A DNA stretch of 25,538 nucleotides from an uncultured Lachnospiraceae bacterium. GTDB lineage: Bacteria > Bacillota > Clostridia > Lachnospirales > Lachnospiraceae. Position 1 is the stretch's first letter. Every line of letters begins with the position of its first letter. Under the pieces are notes generated by a model. It was not told the origin of the DNA. It searched no databases and was given only the letters and a program-made list of their open reading frames with translations. Position numbers and translations under genes: made by a program. Positions 8,608-16,505 of the stretch are shown here, in pieces. Location of the stretch: assembly GCA_910586615.1 (NCBI GenBank), contig CAJUJP010000047.1:1-25538 (forward strand). The letters run 5' to 3'.

Positions 8608-11600
8608 ATGGGAATTTCATTTACAGAGCAGCAACAGAGAGTGATCGACGGGAGAGGACGTAATCTGCTTGTTTCGGCGGCAGCAGGCTCCGGAAAGACG
8701 GCAGTGCTGGTGGAGCGGATCGTGAAGATGGTCAGTGACAGTGAGCAGCCGGTGGATATCGACAGACTGCTTGTTGTGACTTTCACCAATGCGGCGGCCG
8801 CCGAGATGCGGGAGCGGATCAGCCGGGCTCTCAATGACAGACTGGCTGCAGACCCGGAAAATGAGCATCTGCAAAGGCAGACGACGCTGCTTCATAATGC
8901 CCGTATTACGACCATTGACAGCTTTTGTCTTTTTGTACTGCGCAATCAGTTCCATACCATCGGCCTGGATCCGGGGTTTCGGATCGCCGAGGAAGGGGAA
9001 AACCGGCTGATCCGGCAGGAGGTACTGGCGCAGGTGCTGGAAGACTGCTATACCGCGGGAAAGCAGGAGTTTCTGGACTGCATGGAATATTTCAGCGTCG
9101 GCAGCAGAGACACGGCGGTGGAGGAGATCGTGTTGAAGCTTTATGATTTTGCCATGAGTACCCCGTTCCCGGAGCAGTGGCTGAAGGAGCGGAAGAGGGA
9201 TTATCGTGTGTCAGCGGGTGCAAGGGATGATCAGGAAGGTGCAGGTGCGGCAGCAGACTGTTCAGAGGACATGTCAGCCGGTTTTGGCAGTCTGCCATGG
9301 GTTATTGACTTGATACGCCGGGCCCGTCTCCTTTTGGAAGGATGTCAGGCGAAGCTGTCGGAGGCAATCCGCATGTGCGAGGAACCGGACGGCCCGTATA
9401 TGTACGGTGAACTTCTGGAACGGGAAAAAGAAATGGTGGAGAAGCTTCTTGGCAGATGCGGGGCGGAGGACTCTTGTGGAGATTACGATGCCCTGTACGC
9501 TGCTTTTGCGGCGGTTCATTTTGACAGACTTCCATCTAAAAAAGACGATACAGTGTCACAGGTTAAACGGGAAATTGCCAAGGGGATCCGCACAGAGGTA
9601 AAAGAGCAGCTTGGTGATTTGCAGAAGAAGTTTTTTTTCAAGGAAAAAGAACAGGTTCTAAAGCAGATGGAAGTCTGTGGCGCGGCAGTGGAGGCTCTGG
9701 TCGATTTGACGCTTGCGTTTAAGGAAGCCTTTGATGCGAAGAAGCGGGATAAGAATGTGCTGGATTTCGATGATATCGAGCATTTTGCATTGGAGATTCT
9801 TGTGAGGAAGGATCAGGACGGGAATTGTGTGCCGACAGATACAGCCCTTGAGTATCGAAGTTATTTTCACGAGATTCTGATAGACGAATATCAGGACAGC
9901 AATCTGGTGCAGGAGTATATTCTGTCATGTATTTCCGGCGAGGATGAGGGCAGGTACAATCGTTTCATGGTAGGAGACGTGAAACAGAGCATTTACAAAT
10001 TCCGTCTGGCAAGGCCGGAGCTGTTTCTGGAAAAATATGAGAGCTACGGACGGGTGGAGGCCGGTGAGCAGGCCGCCGCAGAGAAAATAGACCTGCATCA
10101 GAATTTTCGGAGCCGGAGGGAAGTCCTGAACAGTACGAACAGGGTTTTTGAACAGATCATGGGAAAAGACGTGGGCGGAATTGTCTATGACGATCTGGCG
10201 GCATTACATCCGGGTGCGGAATATCCTGTGCAGACCTGTCAGAAGGCCGGAACAATTATAGAGTCGACAGATACACAGCACATGTCCGGAAAGATCACGG
10301 AGTCAACAGACGCACAGCAGACGGCCGGAACCGTTATACAGCCGGGGGTCCAGTCAGCAGCAGAGGTACAGAACCTGAATCTGACGGAACTGCTGCTGTT
10401 TCGGACGGGTGAGAAGCCGGAAGACATTTCTGTAAAAGAGCAGGAAGCCTATGGCGTGGCGGCAAAAATCAGGGAACTGATGCGGGAATTTCAGGTGACG
10501 GATAAAGAGAGTGGCGGCTTTAGAAAACTTTTTTACAGGGATATTGTCATTCTTCTGCGGACTACGTCAGGATGGGATGAGGTGTTCAAGCGTGTTCTGG
10601 AAGAAGAAGGAATACCGGTGCATATGACTTCCAGAACGGGATATTTTGCGGCGGCAGAGATACAGGAGCTGCTGCATTTCCTGCGGATTCTGGATAATCC
10701 ATTGCAGGATATCCCGCTTTACGGCGTGATGCATTCTTATCTGGGCGGATTTGAGGAGGAAGAGATCGCTCTGGTCAAGGCTTTATATCCGAGAAAAAAG
10801 TATCTGTATGACGCGGTCAGGGAATGTGCAGAGGGGCCTGCAAGTGAAGAGAATGAGCCTCCGATGCCGCAGCTTCTCAGGGATAAACTCTGTGCTTTTT
10901 TAAATCAAATCGAGTATTACCGCAGTCTGGCATCTTATTTTTCCGTGCAGGAGCTTTTGCAGACGATTCTGCGGGAGACAGATTATCTGAACTATGTGGC
11001 GGTAAAGCCTGAGGGTAATAAGCGGCGGGCCAACGTGGAGATGCTTCTTGTGAAGGCGGCGGAGTATGAGAAGACCAGCTATTTCGGGCTGTATCATTTT
11101 CTTCGCTATATGGAACAGCTTGAAAAATATGAGGTGGATTATGGAGAGGCCGGCCTGCAGGATGAAAATGCGGATGTGGTGCGCATCATGAGCATTCATA
11201 AAAGCAAGGGACTGGAATTTCCGGTGTGCTTTGTTTCCGGGCTGGCCAAGAGCTTTCAGACGAGGGACTCAAGCAGTCATCTTGTACTGGATCTTGATGC
11301 GGGAATCGGGGTGGATTATGTGAATCCCGCGGCAAGGGTGCGGGGCAGGAATCTGCGCAGAAATGTCATTGCCGAGAAGCTGCGGGTTGACAATCTGGCG
11401 GAGGAAATGCGCATCCTGTATGTGGCGATGACCAGAGCAAAGGAGAAGCTGATTCTTACGGGAACGGTGAAGACACCGGAGAAGGCGGCGGCATCTCTTC
11501 TGCCTTTACAGAAAAAGAAGGAACTGCTTCTGCCTTATGATGTGCTGACTGGCAGAGGAAGTTTTCTGGAACTTCTTCTTGCGGCGCTGGCAAGAAACAG

Positions 11601-12534
11601 ATGCATGGACGTTTTCTACCGGGAATGCGGTCTGGAACCGGATAGGTCCAGTCCGTTTTATGGGCAGGATATGAGCATCCGGGTAGTGCTTACGGGCTGG
11701 GAAGACAGGGTGGAGGAAAAACTGGAAGAGGCTGTGCGGATGGAAGAGGCCAGACGCAGATTGTTGTTGTCCGATGCGGTCAGAGACGGAGACCATGCAC
11801 TTATGACAAATATGTCGGAAAAGTTCGCCTGGCAGTATCCTTGTCAAAATCTGCAAAATCTCTATACGAAGACTACCGTATCAGAGTTGAAAATGGCAGG
11901 AATGCAGGAAGAAGCAGACTTTTCCTTCAAATTGTTTGAAGAGGAGACGGTGGTCCCCTATCTGCCCGGTTTTCTGGAAAAAGACGAGCATGTCAGCGGC
12001 TCCATGCGAGGCAGTGCTTTCCATAAAGTAATGGAATTGTTTGATTTCACTAAATTGACGAAAGAGGTTCATGAAAACCGGCCGGCAGCGGAGAGCCTGC
12101 TGAAAGAACAACTTGACGGAATGCGGCGGGACGGCAGGCTGTCAGAAGAGTATTTTGAGGTGGTTTCGACGGATAAGCTTGTGGCTTTTTTGATGAGCAG
12201 GGCGGCACTGCGGATGGGAGAGGCGGCACGGGACGGACGGCTCTTTAAGGAACAGCCTTTTGTGATGGGGCTTCCGGCCCACCGCTTAAACAGGGATTTT
12301 CCTTCGGAAGAAATGGTACTGATTCAGGGAATCATTGATGTGTTTTTTGAGGAGGAAGGAAGATATGTCCTGCTGGATTATAAGACCGATGCGGTGAAAA
12401 CGGCGCAGGAGCTGGTGAAGCGGTATCACGTACAGCTTGATTATTATGCGGAGGCGCTGGAACAGGCGTCCGGCTATCGGGATACGGAGCGGATTCTGTA
12501 TTCCTTTAAGCTGGGGGAGGAGATTCATTTATGA
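8608..12534 (+). CDS. addA: ATP-dependent helicase/nuclease subunit A (AddA)
   Basis: AddA is the UvrD-like helicase and nuclease subunit of AddAB. The ATG at 8608 is preferred because GTGGAGG (8597-8603) precedes it at correct spacing; a further in-frame ATG at 8560 would lie inside addB. With this start the protein has 1308 residues, somewhat longer than usual. Motifs in order: Walker A SAAAGSGKT with Lys30, TTIDSFC, motif II IDEYQDS with Asp426 and Glu427, VGDVKQSIYKFR, HQNFRSR, SIHKSKGLEFP, and LYVAMTRAKEKL. The C-terminal nuclease has GSAFHKVME, Asp1244 in GIIDVFF, DYKTD (Asp1257, Lys1259) and QLDYYAEAL. A 13-residue tandem repeat at about residues 547-578 forms an inserted, polar linker after the HQNFRSR motif. 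Confidence 0.96.
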   Translation: MGISFTEQQQRVIDGRGRNLLVSAAAGSGKTAVLVERIVKMVSDSEQPVDIDRLLVVTFTNAAAAEMRERISRALNDRLAADPENEHLQRQTTLLHNARITTIDSFCLFVLRNQFHTIGLDPGFRIAEEGENRLIRQEVLAQVLEDCYTAGKQEFLDCMEYFSVGSRDTAVEEIVLKLYDFAMSTPFPEQWLKERKRDYRVSAGARDDQEGAGAAADCSEDMSAGFGSLPWVIDLIRRARLLLEGCQAKLSEAIRMCEEPDGPYMYGELLEREKEMVEKLLGRCGAEDSCGDYDALYAAFAAVHFDRLPSKKDDTVSQVKREIAKGIRTEVKEQLGDLQKKFFFKEKEQVLKQMEVCGAAVEALVDLTLAFKEAFDAKKRDKNVLDFDDIEHFALEILVRKDQDGNCVPTDTALEYRSYFHEILIDEYQDSNLVQEYILSCISGEDEGRYNRFMVGDVKQSIYKFRLARPELFLEKYESYGRVEAGEQAAAEKIDLHQNFRSRREVLNSTNRVFEQIMGKDVGGIVYDDLAALHPGAEYPVQTCQKAGTIIESTDTQHMSGKITESTDAQQTAGTVIQPGVQSAAEVQNLNLTELLLFRTGEKPEDISVKEQEAYGVAAKIRELMREFQVTDKESGGFRKLFYRDIVILLRTTSGWDEVFKRVLEEEGIPVHMTSRTGYFAAAEIQELLHFLRILDNPLQDIPLYGVMHSYLGGFEEEEIALVKALYPRKKYLYDAVRECAEGPASEENEPPMPQLLRDKLCAFLNQIEYYRSLASYFSVQELLQTILRETDYLNYVAVKPEGNKRRANVEMLLVKAAEYEKTSYFGLYHFLRYMEQLEKYEVDYGEAGLQDENADVVRIMSIHKSKGLEFPVCFVSGLAKSFQTRDSSSHLVLDLDAGIGVDYVNPAARVRGRNLRRNVIAEKLRVDNLAEEMRILYVAMTRAKEKLILTGTVKTPEKAAASLLPLQKKKELLLPYDVLTGRGSFLELLLAALARNRCMDVFYRECGLEPDRSSPFYGQDMSIRVVLTGWEDRVEEKLEEAVRMEEARRRLLLSDAVRDGDHALMTNMSEKFAWQYPCQNLQNLYTKTTVSELKMAGMQEEADFSFKLFEEETVVPYLPGFLEKDEHVSGSMRGSAFHKVMELFDFTKLTKEVHENRPAAESLLKEQLDGMRRDGRLSEEYFEVVSTDKLVAFLMSRAALRMGEAARDGRLFKEQPFVMGLPAHRLNRDFPSEEMVLIQGIIDVFFEEEGRYVLLDYKTDAVKTAQELVKRYHVQLDYYAEALEQASGYRDTERILYSFKLGEEIHL
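10247..10341 (+). repeat. 39-bp in-frame tandem repeat inside addA
   Basis: Two imperfect 39-bp units (10247-10285 and 10286-10324), each opening with CCGGAA and containing GAGTC(G/A)ACAGA, plus a partial third copy starting CCGGAACCGTTATACAG (10325-10341). They encode 13-residue units seen as ESTDTQ and ESTDAQQ. The unit length is a multiple of three, so copy number can vary without breaking the frame. Confidence 0.8.
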
Positions 12535-12544
12535 TTGCAAGATT

Positions 12545-12572
12545 TTGTATTCGGGGGTATAGTCTATATAGT
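12545..12572 (+). promoter_or_regulatory. Possible promoter of ktrBA
   Basis: TTGTAT (12545-12550), a 16-bp spacer and TATAGT (12567-12572) in the 66-bp gap between addA and ktrB. The -35 match is weak. No terminator is seen after addA, so read-through from addBA is also possible. The gap is too short for a c-di-AMP riboswitch. Confidence 0.35.
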
Positions 12573-12600
12573 GAAATTGAAACAGAACAGGTAAGGTATT

Positions 12601-13950
12601 ATGAGTATCATTTATAAAAATAAGCGATTATCATCATCGCGGGTCATTTTACTTGGATTTTTCGGGGTGATCGTTCTGGGAACGGTTTTGTTGATGCTGC
12701 CCTGTTCTAAGGCAGGCGCGGGCGGGGCCTCTTTTCTGGACGCTCTGTTTACGGCCACTTCGGCAGTCTGCGTGACCGGGCTGATCACCAACGATACGGC
12801 TACCTACTGGACAGGATTCGGGCAGGCGGTGATTCTGTGTCTGATCCAGATCGGCGGGCTGGGTGTGATCACGATAGCGGTTTTCATCACCAAACTTTCC
12901 GGTCGCAAGATCGGCCTGATGCAGAGGAGCATTATGCAGGAATCCATTGCGGCACCGCAGATGGGCGGTATCGTGCGGATGACAGGATTTATCCTGAAAA
13001 CAGTGGCTGTGATAGAACTTGCAGGCGCGGCGGCATTTCTGCCGGTTATGATCCCTCAATTCGGGGTGCTGAAAGGAATCTGGTATTCTCTTTTCCATTC
13101 CATTTCTGCTTTTTGCAATGCGGGATTTGATCTGATGGGGGTAAGGACACAGTATTCCTCACTGACCTTTTATACCGGAAATGTGCTCGTGAATGTGGTG
13201 GCCATGGCGTTGATCGTGGTGGGCGGCATTGGTTTTCTGACCTGGGACGATGTGAAGCGGAACAGGCTGCATTTGCGCCGGTACCGTATGCAGAGCAAGG
13301 TGGTGCTGGCTGTGACCTGCGCACTGATTGTACTGCCGGCGGTTTATTTCTATTTCAGGGAATTCAGTATGCCGGTGTGGGAAGGCATGACGGTGAAAGA
13401 GCGGGTGCTTGCATCCTTTTTCCAGTCTGTGACCACGCGCACGGCGGGGTTCAATACGGTGGATCTGGCCAGCCTCACGGAGTCCGGGCAGATGATCATG
13501 ATTCTGCTCATGCTGATCGGCGGCTCTCCCGGGTCTACGGCGGGCGGTATGAAAGTCACCACCTTTGCGGTGCTTTTTGCTACAGCGATTGCTGTGTTTA
13601 AGCGCAGGCCCAACGCCCACATATTCGGCAGGCGGATTCCGAATGACACAGCCCATTATGCGGCCACGGTGCTTGTGCTTTATATGAGCCTGTTTCTTGC
13701 AGGCGGTATTTTTATCAGTTGTGCAGAAAATATGGCGATTCTGCCGGCGCTGTTTGAAGCCGGGTCTGCCATTGCAACAGTGGGGGTGACGCTGGGCATT
13801 ACGCCGGGACTGTGCGCGGCATCCAAGGTTGTTTTGATCATTCTGATGTTTCTGGGACGGGTGGGCGGCATGACTATTGTGTATGCGGCACTATCGGCGA
13901 AACATCCTTATGTTTCGGAGTTCCCCCAGGAGAAGATTATGGTCGGGTAG
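12601..13950 (+). CDS. ktrB: Potassium uptake channel subunit, KtrB/TrkH family
   Basis: Membrane subunit of a Ktr-type K+ uptake system, 449 residues, the KtrB size. The four pore loops of the superfamily, each with the selectivity-filter glycine, are visible: VCVTGL (Gly60), CNAGFD (Gly175), RTAGFNT (Gly283) and ATVGVT (Gly395). Between the third and fourth lies the flexible intramembrane gate loop GGSPGSTAGG (about residues 305-315). The chain is hydrophobic throughout, with two membrane helices flanking each loop. The ktrA regulatory subunit follows 40 bp downstream, which supports Ktr rather than a lone TrkH. The start ATG follows GGTAAGGT, a modest ribosome site. Confidence 0.93.
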   Translation: MSIIYKNKRLSSSRVILLGFFGVIVLGTVLLMLPCSKAGAGGASFLDALFTATSAVCVTGLITNDTATYWTGFGQAVILCLIQIGGLGVITIAVFITKLSGRKIGLMQRSIMQESIAAPQMGGIVRMTGFILKTVAVIELAGAAAFLPVMIPQFGVLKGIWYSLFHSISAFCNAGFDLMGVRTQYSSLTFYTGNVLVNVVAMALIVVGGIGFLTWDDVKRNRLHLRRYRMQSKVVLAVTCALIVLPAVYFYFREFSMPVWEGMTVKERVLASFFQSVTTRTAGFNTVDLASLTESGQMIMILLMLIGGSPGSTAGGMKVTTFAVLFATAIAVFKRRPNAHIFGRRIPNDTAHYAATVLVLYMSLFLAGGIFISCAENMAILPALFEAGSAIATVGVTLGITPGLCAASKVVLIILMFLGRVGGMTIVYAALSAKHPYVSEFPQEKIMVG

Positions 13951-13990
13951 AGTGTTGTCTGCCGAAATAAAAAGAAAGGCATGGTATAGC

Positions 13991-14638
13991 ATGAAATCAA
14001 TTTTATTAGTAGGTTTAGGCCGTTTTGGCCGTCACATAGCGGAGAAACTGTTTGATCTGGATCATCAGGTTATGGCGGTGGACCGGAAGGAAGAGCGGGT
14101 GGATTCGATTCTGCCCTTCGTTACCAATGCGCAGATTGGCGACAGTACCAACCCGGATTTCCTTGTATCATTGGGAATCAGGAATTTTGACCTGTGTATC
14201 GTGGCCATCGGGGACAATTTTCAAAGTTCCCTGGAAACCACATCTCTGTTAAAAGAACTTGGAGCCAAGGTGGTAGTATCCCGGGCAGCCAGTGACGTAC
14301 ATGCCAAGTTCCTGTTAAAGAACGGAGCCGACGAGATCGTCTATCCGGAACGGCAGCTTGCCACATGGACGGCCATCCGTTACAGCGCGGATCATATTTT
14401 CGATTATATTGAACTGGATGACGAGCATGGGATCTTTGAAGTGCCCGTGCCTGAGGAATGGGCGGGAAAAACCATAGGAGAACTGGACATACGTAAACGC
14501 TATAACGTCAATGTTATGGCTCTCAAGGAAGAAGATATCCTGAATCTGACGATCACGCCTGACACGAAAGTTACTGCCAGCCAGACGCTGCTCGTGCTGG
14601 GAACCATGAAGCAGATCCAGAAAGTATTCCATATCTGA
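13991..14638 (+). CDS. ktrA: Potassium uptake regulatory subunit, KtrA/TrkA family
   Basis: Cytoplasmic RCK-domain protein that forms a ring under KtrB and gates K+ flow in response to nucleotides. The ATG at 13991 is chosen because the Rossmann fold then begins at once (KSILLVGLGRFGRHIAE, nucleotide loop GLGRFG at residues 8-13); an AAAGAAAGG stretch about 12 nt upstream is the likely ribosome site. An upstream in-frame ATG would overlap ktrB and give a non-conserved basic leader. The product is then 215 residues, the usual KtrA length. The RCK_N domain spans about residues 1-125 (VDRKEERV at the end of the second strand, GDSTNPDFL); RCK_C fills the remainder (GKTIGELDIRKRYNVNVMALK), where c-di-AMP binds in known KtrA proteins. 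No clear terminator follows. Confidence 0.93.
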   Translation: MKSILLVGLGRFGRHIAEKLFDLDHQVMAVDRKEERVDSILPFVTNAQIGDSTNPDFLVSLGIRNFDLCIVAIGDNFQSSLETTSLLKELGAKVVVSRAASDVHAKFLLKNGADEIVYPERQLATWTAIRYSADHIFDYIELDDEHGIFEVPVPEEWAGKTIGELDIRKRYNVNVMALKEEDILNLTITPDTKVTASQTLLVLGTMKQIQKVFHI

Positions 14639-14685
14639 TCATCTTAATAAAATATAAAACTCTTATGAAATTTTCGTGATCTTTC

Positions 14686-14714
14686 TTGACATTAAAATTT
14701 TTTTGCATAATGAT
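14686..14714 (+). promoter_or_regulatory. Probable promoter of the ABC exporter pair
   Basis: Perfect -35 TTGACA at 14686-14691. The best -10 shape, CATAAT (14706-14711), lies at only 14 bp; AATGAT (14709-14714) has the ideal 17-bp spacing but a poorer match. A promoter here fits the position just before the exporter pair; which -10 is used cannot be told. Confidence 0.5.
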
Positions 14715-14753
14715 AGATAGGTGGAATGTAAAGAAAGGAGTATCACGAATCTT

Positions 14754-16505
14754 ATGATTAAAACATTAGCGGCACAGATCAAAGAATTCAAGAAAGAGTC
14801 CGTGCTGACCCCTGTGTTCATGATTCTGGAAGTTGTCTTCGAGACGCTGATCCCGCTTATGATGGCTTCCATTATTGACGACGGGGTGGAAGCGGGGGAT
14901 ATGCGGCATATCTATATTGTCGGCGCTTTTATGGTGGCGTCGGCTCTCTGCGGACTGTTCTGCGGTGTTATGGGGGCAAAATTCGGAGCAAGGGCATCCA
15001 CCGGTTTTGCGAGAAACATCCGGCAGTCAATGTTTGACAACATACAGACATTTTCCTTTTCCAATCTGGATAAATTCAGTACGGCGGGACTGGTGACCAG
15101 AATGACCACGGATGTGACCAACATTCAGATGGCCTATCAGATGCTTCTGCGTATCTGTTTCCGTGCGCCCATCAATATGATATGTGCAATGTCCATGGCA
15201 TACCTGATCAATGCCAGGCTGGCCACGGTATATCTGATCGCAATGATTCTGCTTGCGGTGGTTCTCTTCTTTATTATAAGGGGAGCGATGAAATATTTTC
15301 AGATGGCATTTCCCAAGTATGATGAGCTGAATGCTTCCGTACAGGAAAATGTCAGTGCCATCCGTGTGGTCAAGGCTTATGTCAGAGAGGAGCATGAGAC
15401 ATCCAAGCTGAAGAAAGCCAGCCAGGGTATCTATGACATTTTTCAGAAAGCGGAGAAAAATGTGGTTCTGAACATGCCGGTGATGCAGTTTACAGTCTAT
15501 ACCTGTATTCTGCTGATCTGCTGGATGGGTGCGCGGATGATCGTGCAAAATGAACTGACTACCGGAGAGTTGATGAGTCTGATGGCATACTGCATGAATA
15601 TTCTCATGAGCCTGATGATGGTGGCCATGATTTTTGTCATGATGAGTATGAGTATCGCCAGTGCAAGACGAATCAGTGAAGTGCTGGAAGAGAAAAGTGA
15701 TCTGACTAATCCGGTCAATCCTGTCTATGACGTACCAAACGGTGAGATTGAGTTCCGGGATGTGGATTTTTCCTATTATGAGGATAAAGATAAGGCTGTT
15801 CTGAACGGTATCAACCTGAAGATCAGGTCCGGTGAGACTGTGGGAATCCTGGGTGGTACCGGCAGTTCCAAGACGAGTCTGGTAAATCTGATCAGCCGCC
15901 TTTATGACGTGTCTTCCGGCACTGTGCTGGTGGGAGGCCGTGATGTGCGGGAATATGATATGGAGAGCCTGCGTAATCAGGTGGCTGTCGTATTGCAGAA
16001 AAATGTGCTTTTCTCAGGTACGATTCTTGAGAATCTGCGCTGGGGCAATGCTGATGCCGGCGAGGAGGAATGCAAGCGGGTATGCAGGCTGGCGTGTGCG
16101 GATGAATTTATCGAGAAGATGCCGGATGGCTATAACACATACATAGAACAGGGCGGTTCTAATGTATCCGGCGGGCAGAAACAGAGGCTCTGTATTGCAA
16201 GGGCACTGCTCAAGAAACCGAAGGTACTGATTCTGGACGACAGTACCAGTGCGGTGGATACGGCTACGGATGCGAAGATCCGTAAGGCTTTTGCAGAGGA
16301 GATACCGGATACCACGAAGCTGATCATTGCCCAGCGTGTATCCAGCGTACAGCACGCGGATCATATTATTGTTATGGAAGAGGGCAGAATCGACGGTTAC
16401 GGAACTCATGAGGAACTGCTTGCAAATAACGAGATTTACCGTGAAGTGTATGAATCCCAGACAAGCGGCGGCGGTGATTTTGATGAAAAGGCAGGTGAAG
16501 ACTGA
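14754..16505 (+). CDS. ABC exporter half-transporter, degenerate-site subunit
   Basis: First half of a heterodimeric type IV ABC exporter (multidrug/lipid exporter class such as BmrCD or TmrAB), 583 residues from the ATG at 14754; AAAGGAG (14734-14740) precedes it at a rather long spacing, and a GTG at 14721 is a possible alternative. Six membrane helices occupy roughly residues 1-310; the nucleotide-binding domain follows. Walker A is GGTGSSKT, with Ser372 replacing the usual glycine before Lys373. The signature VSGGQKQR is canonical. Walker B is LILDDS, with Asp496 instead of catalytic Glu. The switch residue is Gln527 (IAQRVSS) instead of His. These changes are what is known for the degenerate partner of such heterodimers. 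The stop overlaps the next start (TGATG). The substrate cannot be read from sequence. Confidence 0.92.
   Translation: MIKTLAAQIKEFKKESVLTPVFMILEVVFETLIPLMMASIIDDGVEAGDMRHIYIVGAFMVASALCGLFCGVMGAKFGARASTGFARNIRQSMFDNIQTFSFSNLDKFSTAGLVTRMTTDVTNIQMAYQMLLRICFRAPINMICAMSMAYLINARLATVYLIAMILLAVVLFFIIRGAMKYFQMAFPKYDELNASVQENVSAIRVVKAYVREEHETSKLKKASQGIYDIFQKAEKNVVLNMPVMQFTVYTCILLICWMGARMIVQNELTTGELMSLMAYCMNILMSLMMVAMIFVMMSMSIASARRISEVLEEKSDLTNPVNPVYDVPNGEIEFRDVDFSYYEDKDKAVLNGINLKIRSGETVGILGGTGSSKTSLVNLISRLYDVSSGTVLVGGRDVREYDMESLRNQVAVVLQKNVLFSGTILENLRWGNADAGEEECKRVCRLACADEFIEKMPDGYNTYIEQGGSNVSGGQKQRLCIARALLKKPKVLILDDSTSAVDTATDAKIRKAFAEEIPDTTKLIIAQRVSSVQHADHIIVMEEGRIDGYGTHEELLANNEIYREVYESQTSGGGDFDEKAGED

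Noticed and set aside
12535..12600. c-di-AMP (ydaO-type) riboswitch before ktrB
   Set aside because: These riboswitches often precede ktr genes but need well over 100 nt; only 66 bp are available and no matching motif is seen.
13877..13990. Upstream start of KtrA overlapping ktrB
   Set aside because: The extra 38 residues are Arg-rich and out of keeping with the family, whose Rossmann fold begins at residue 1-5; ATG 13991 gives the standard length.
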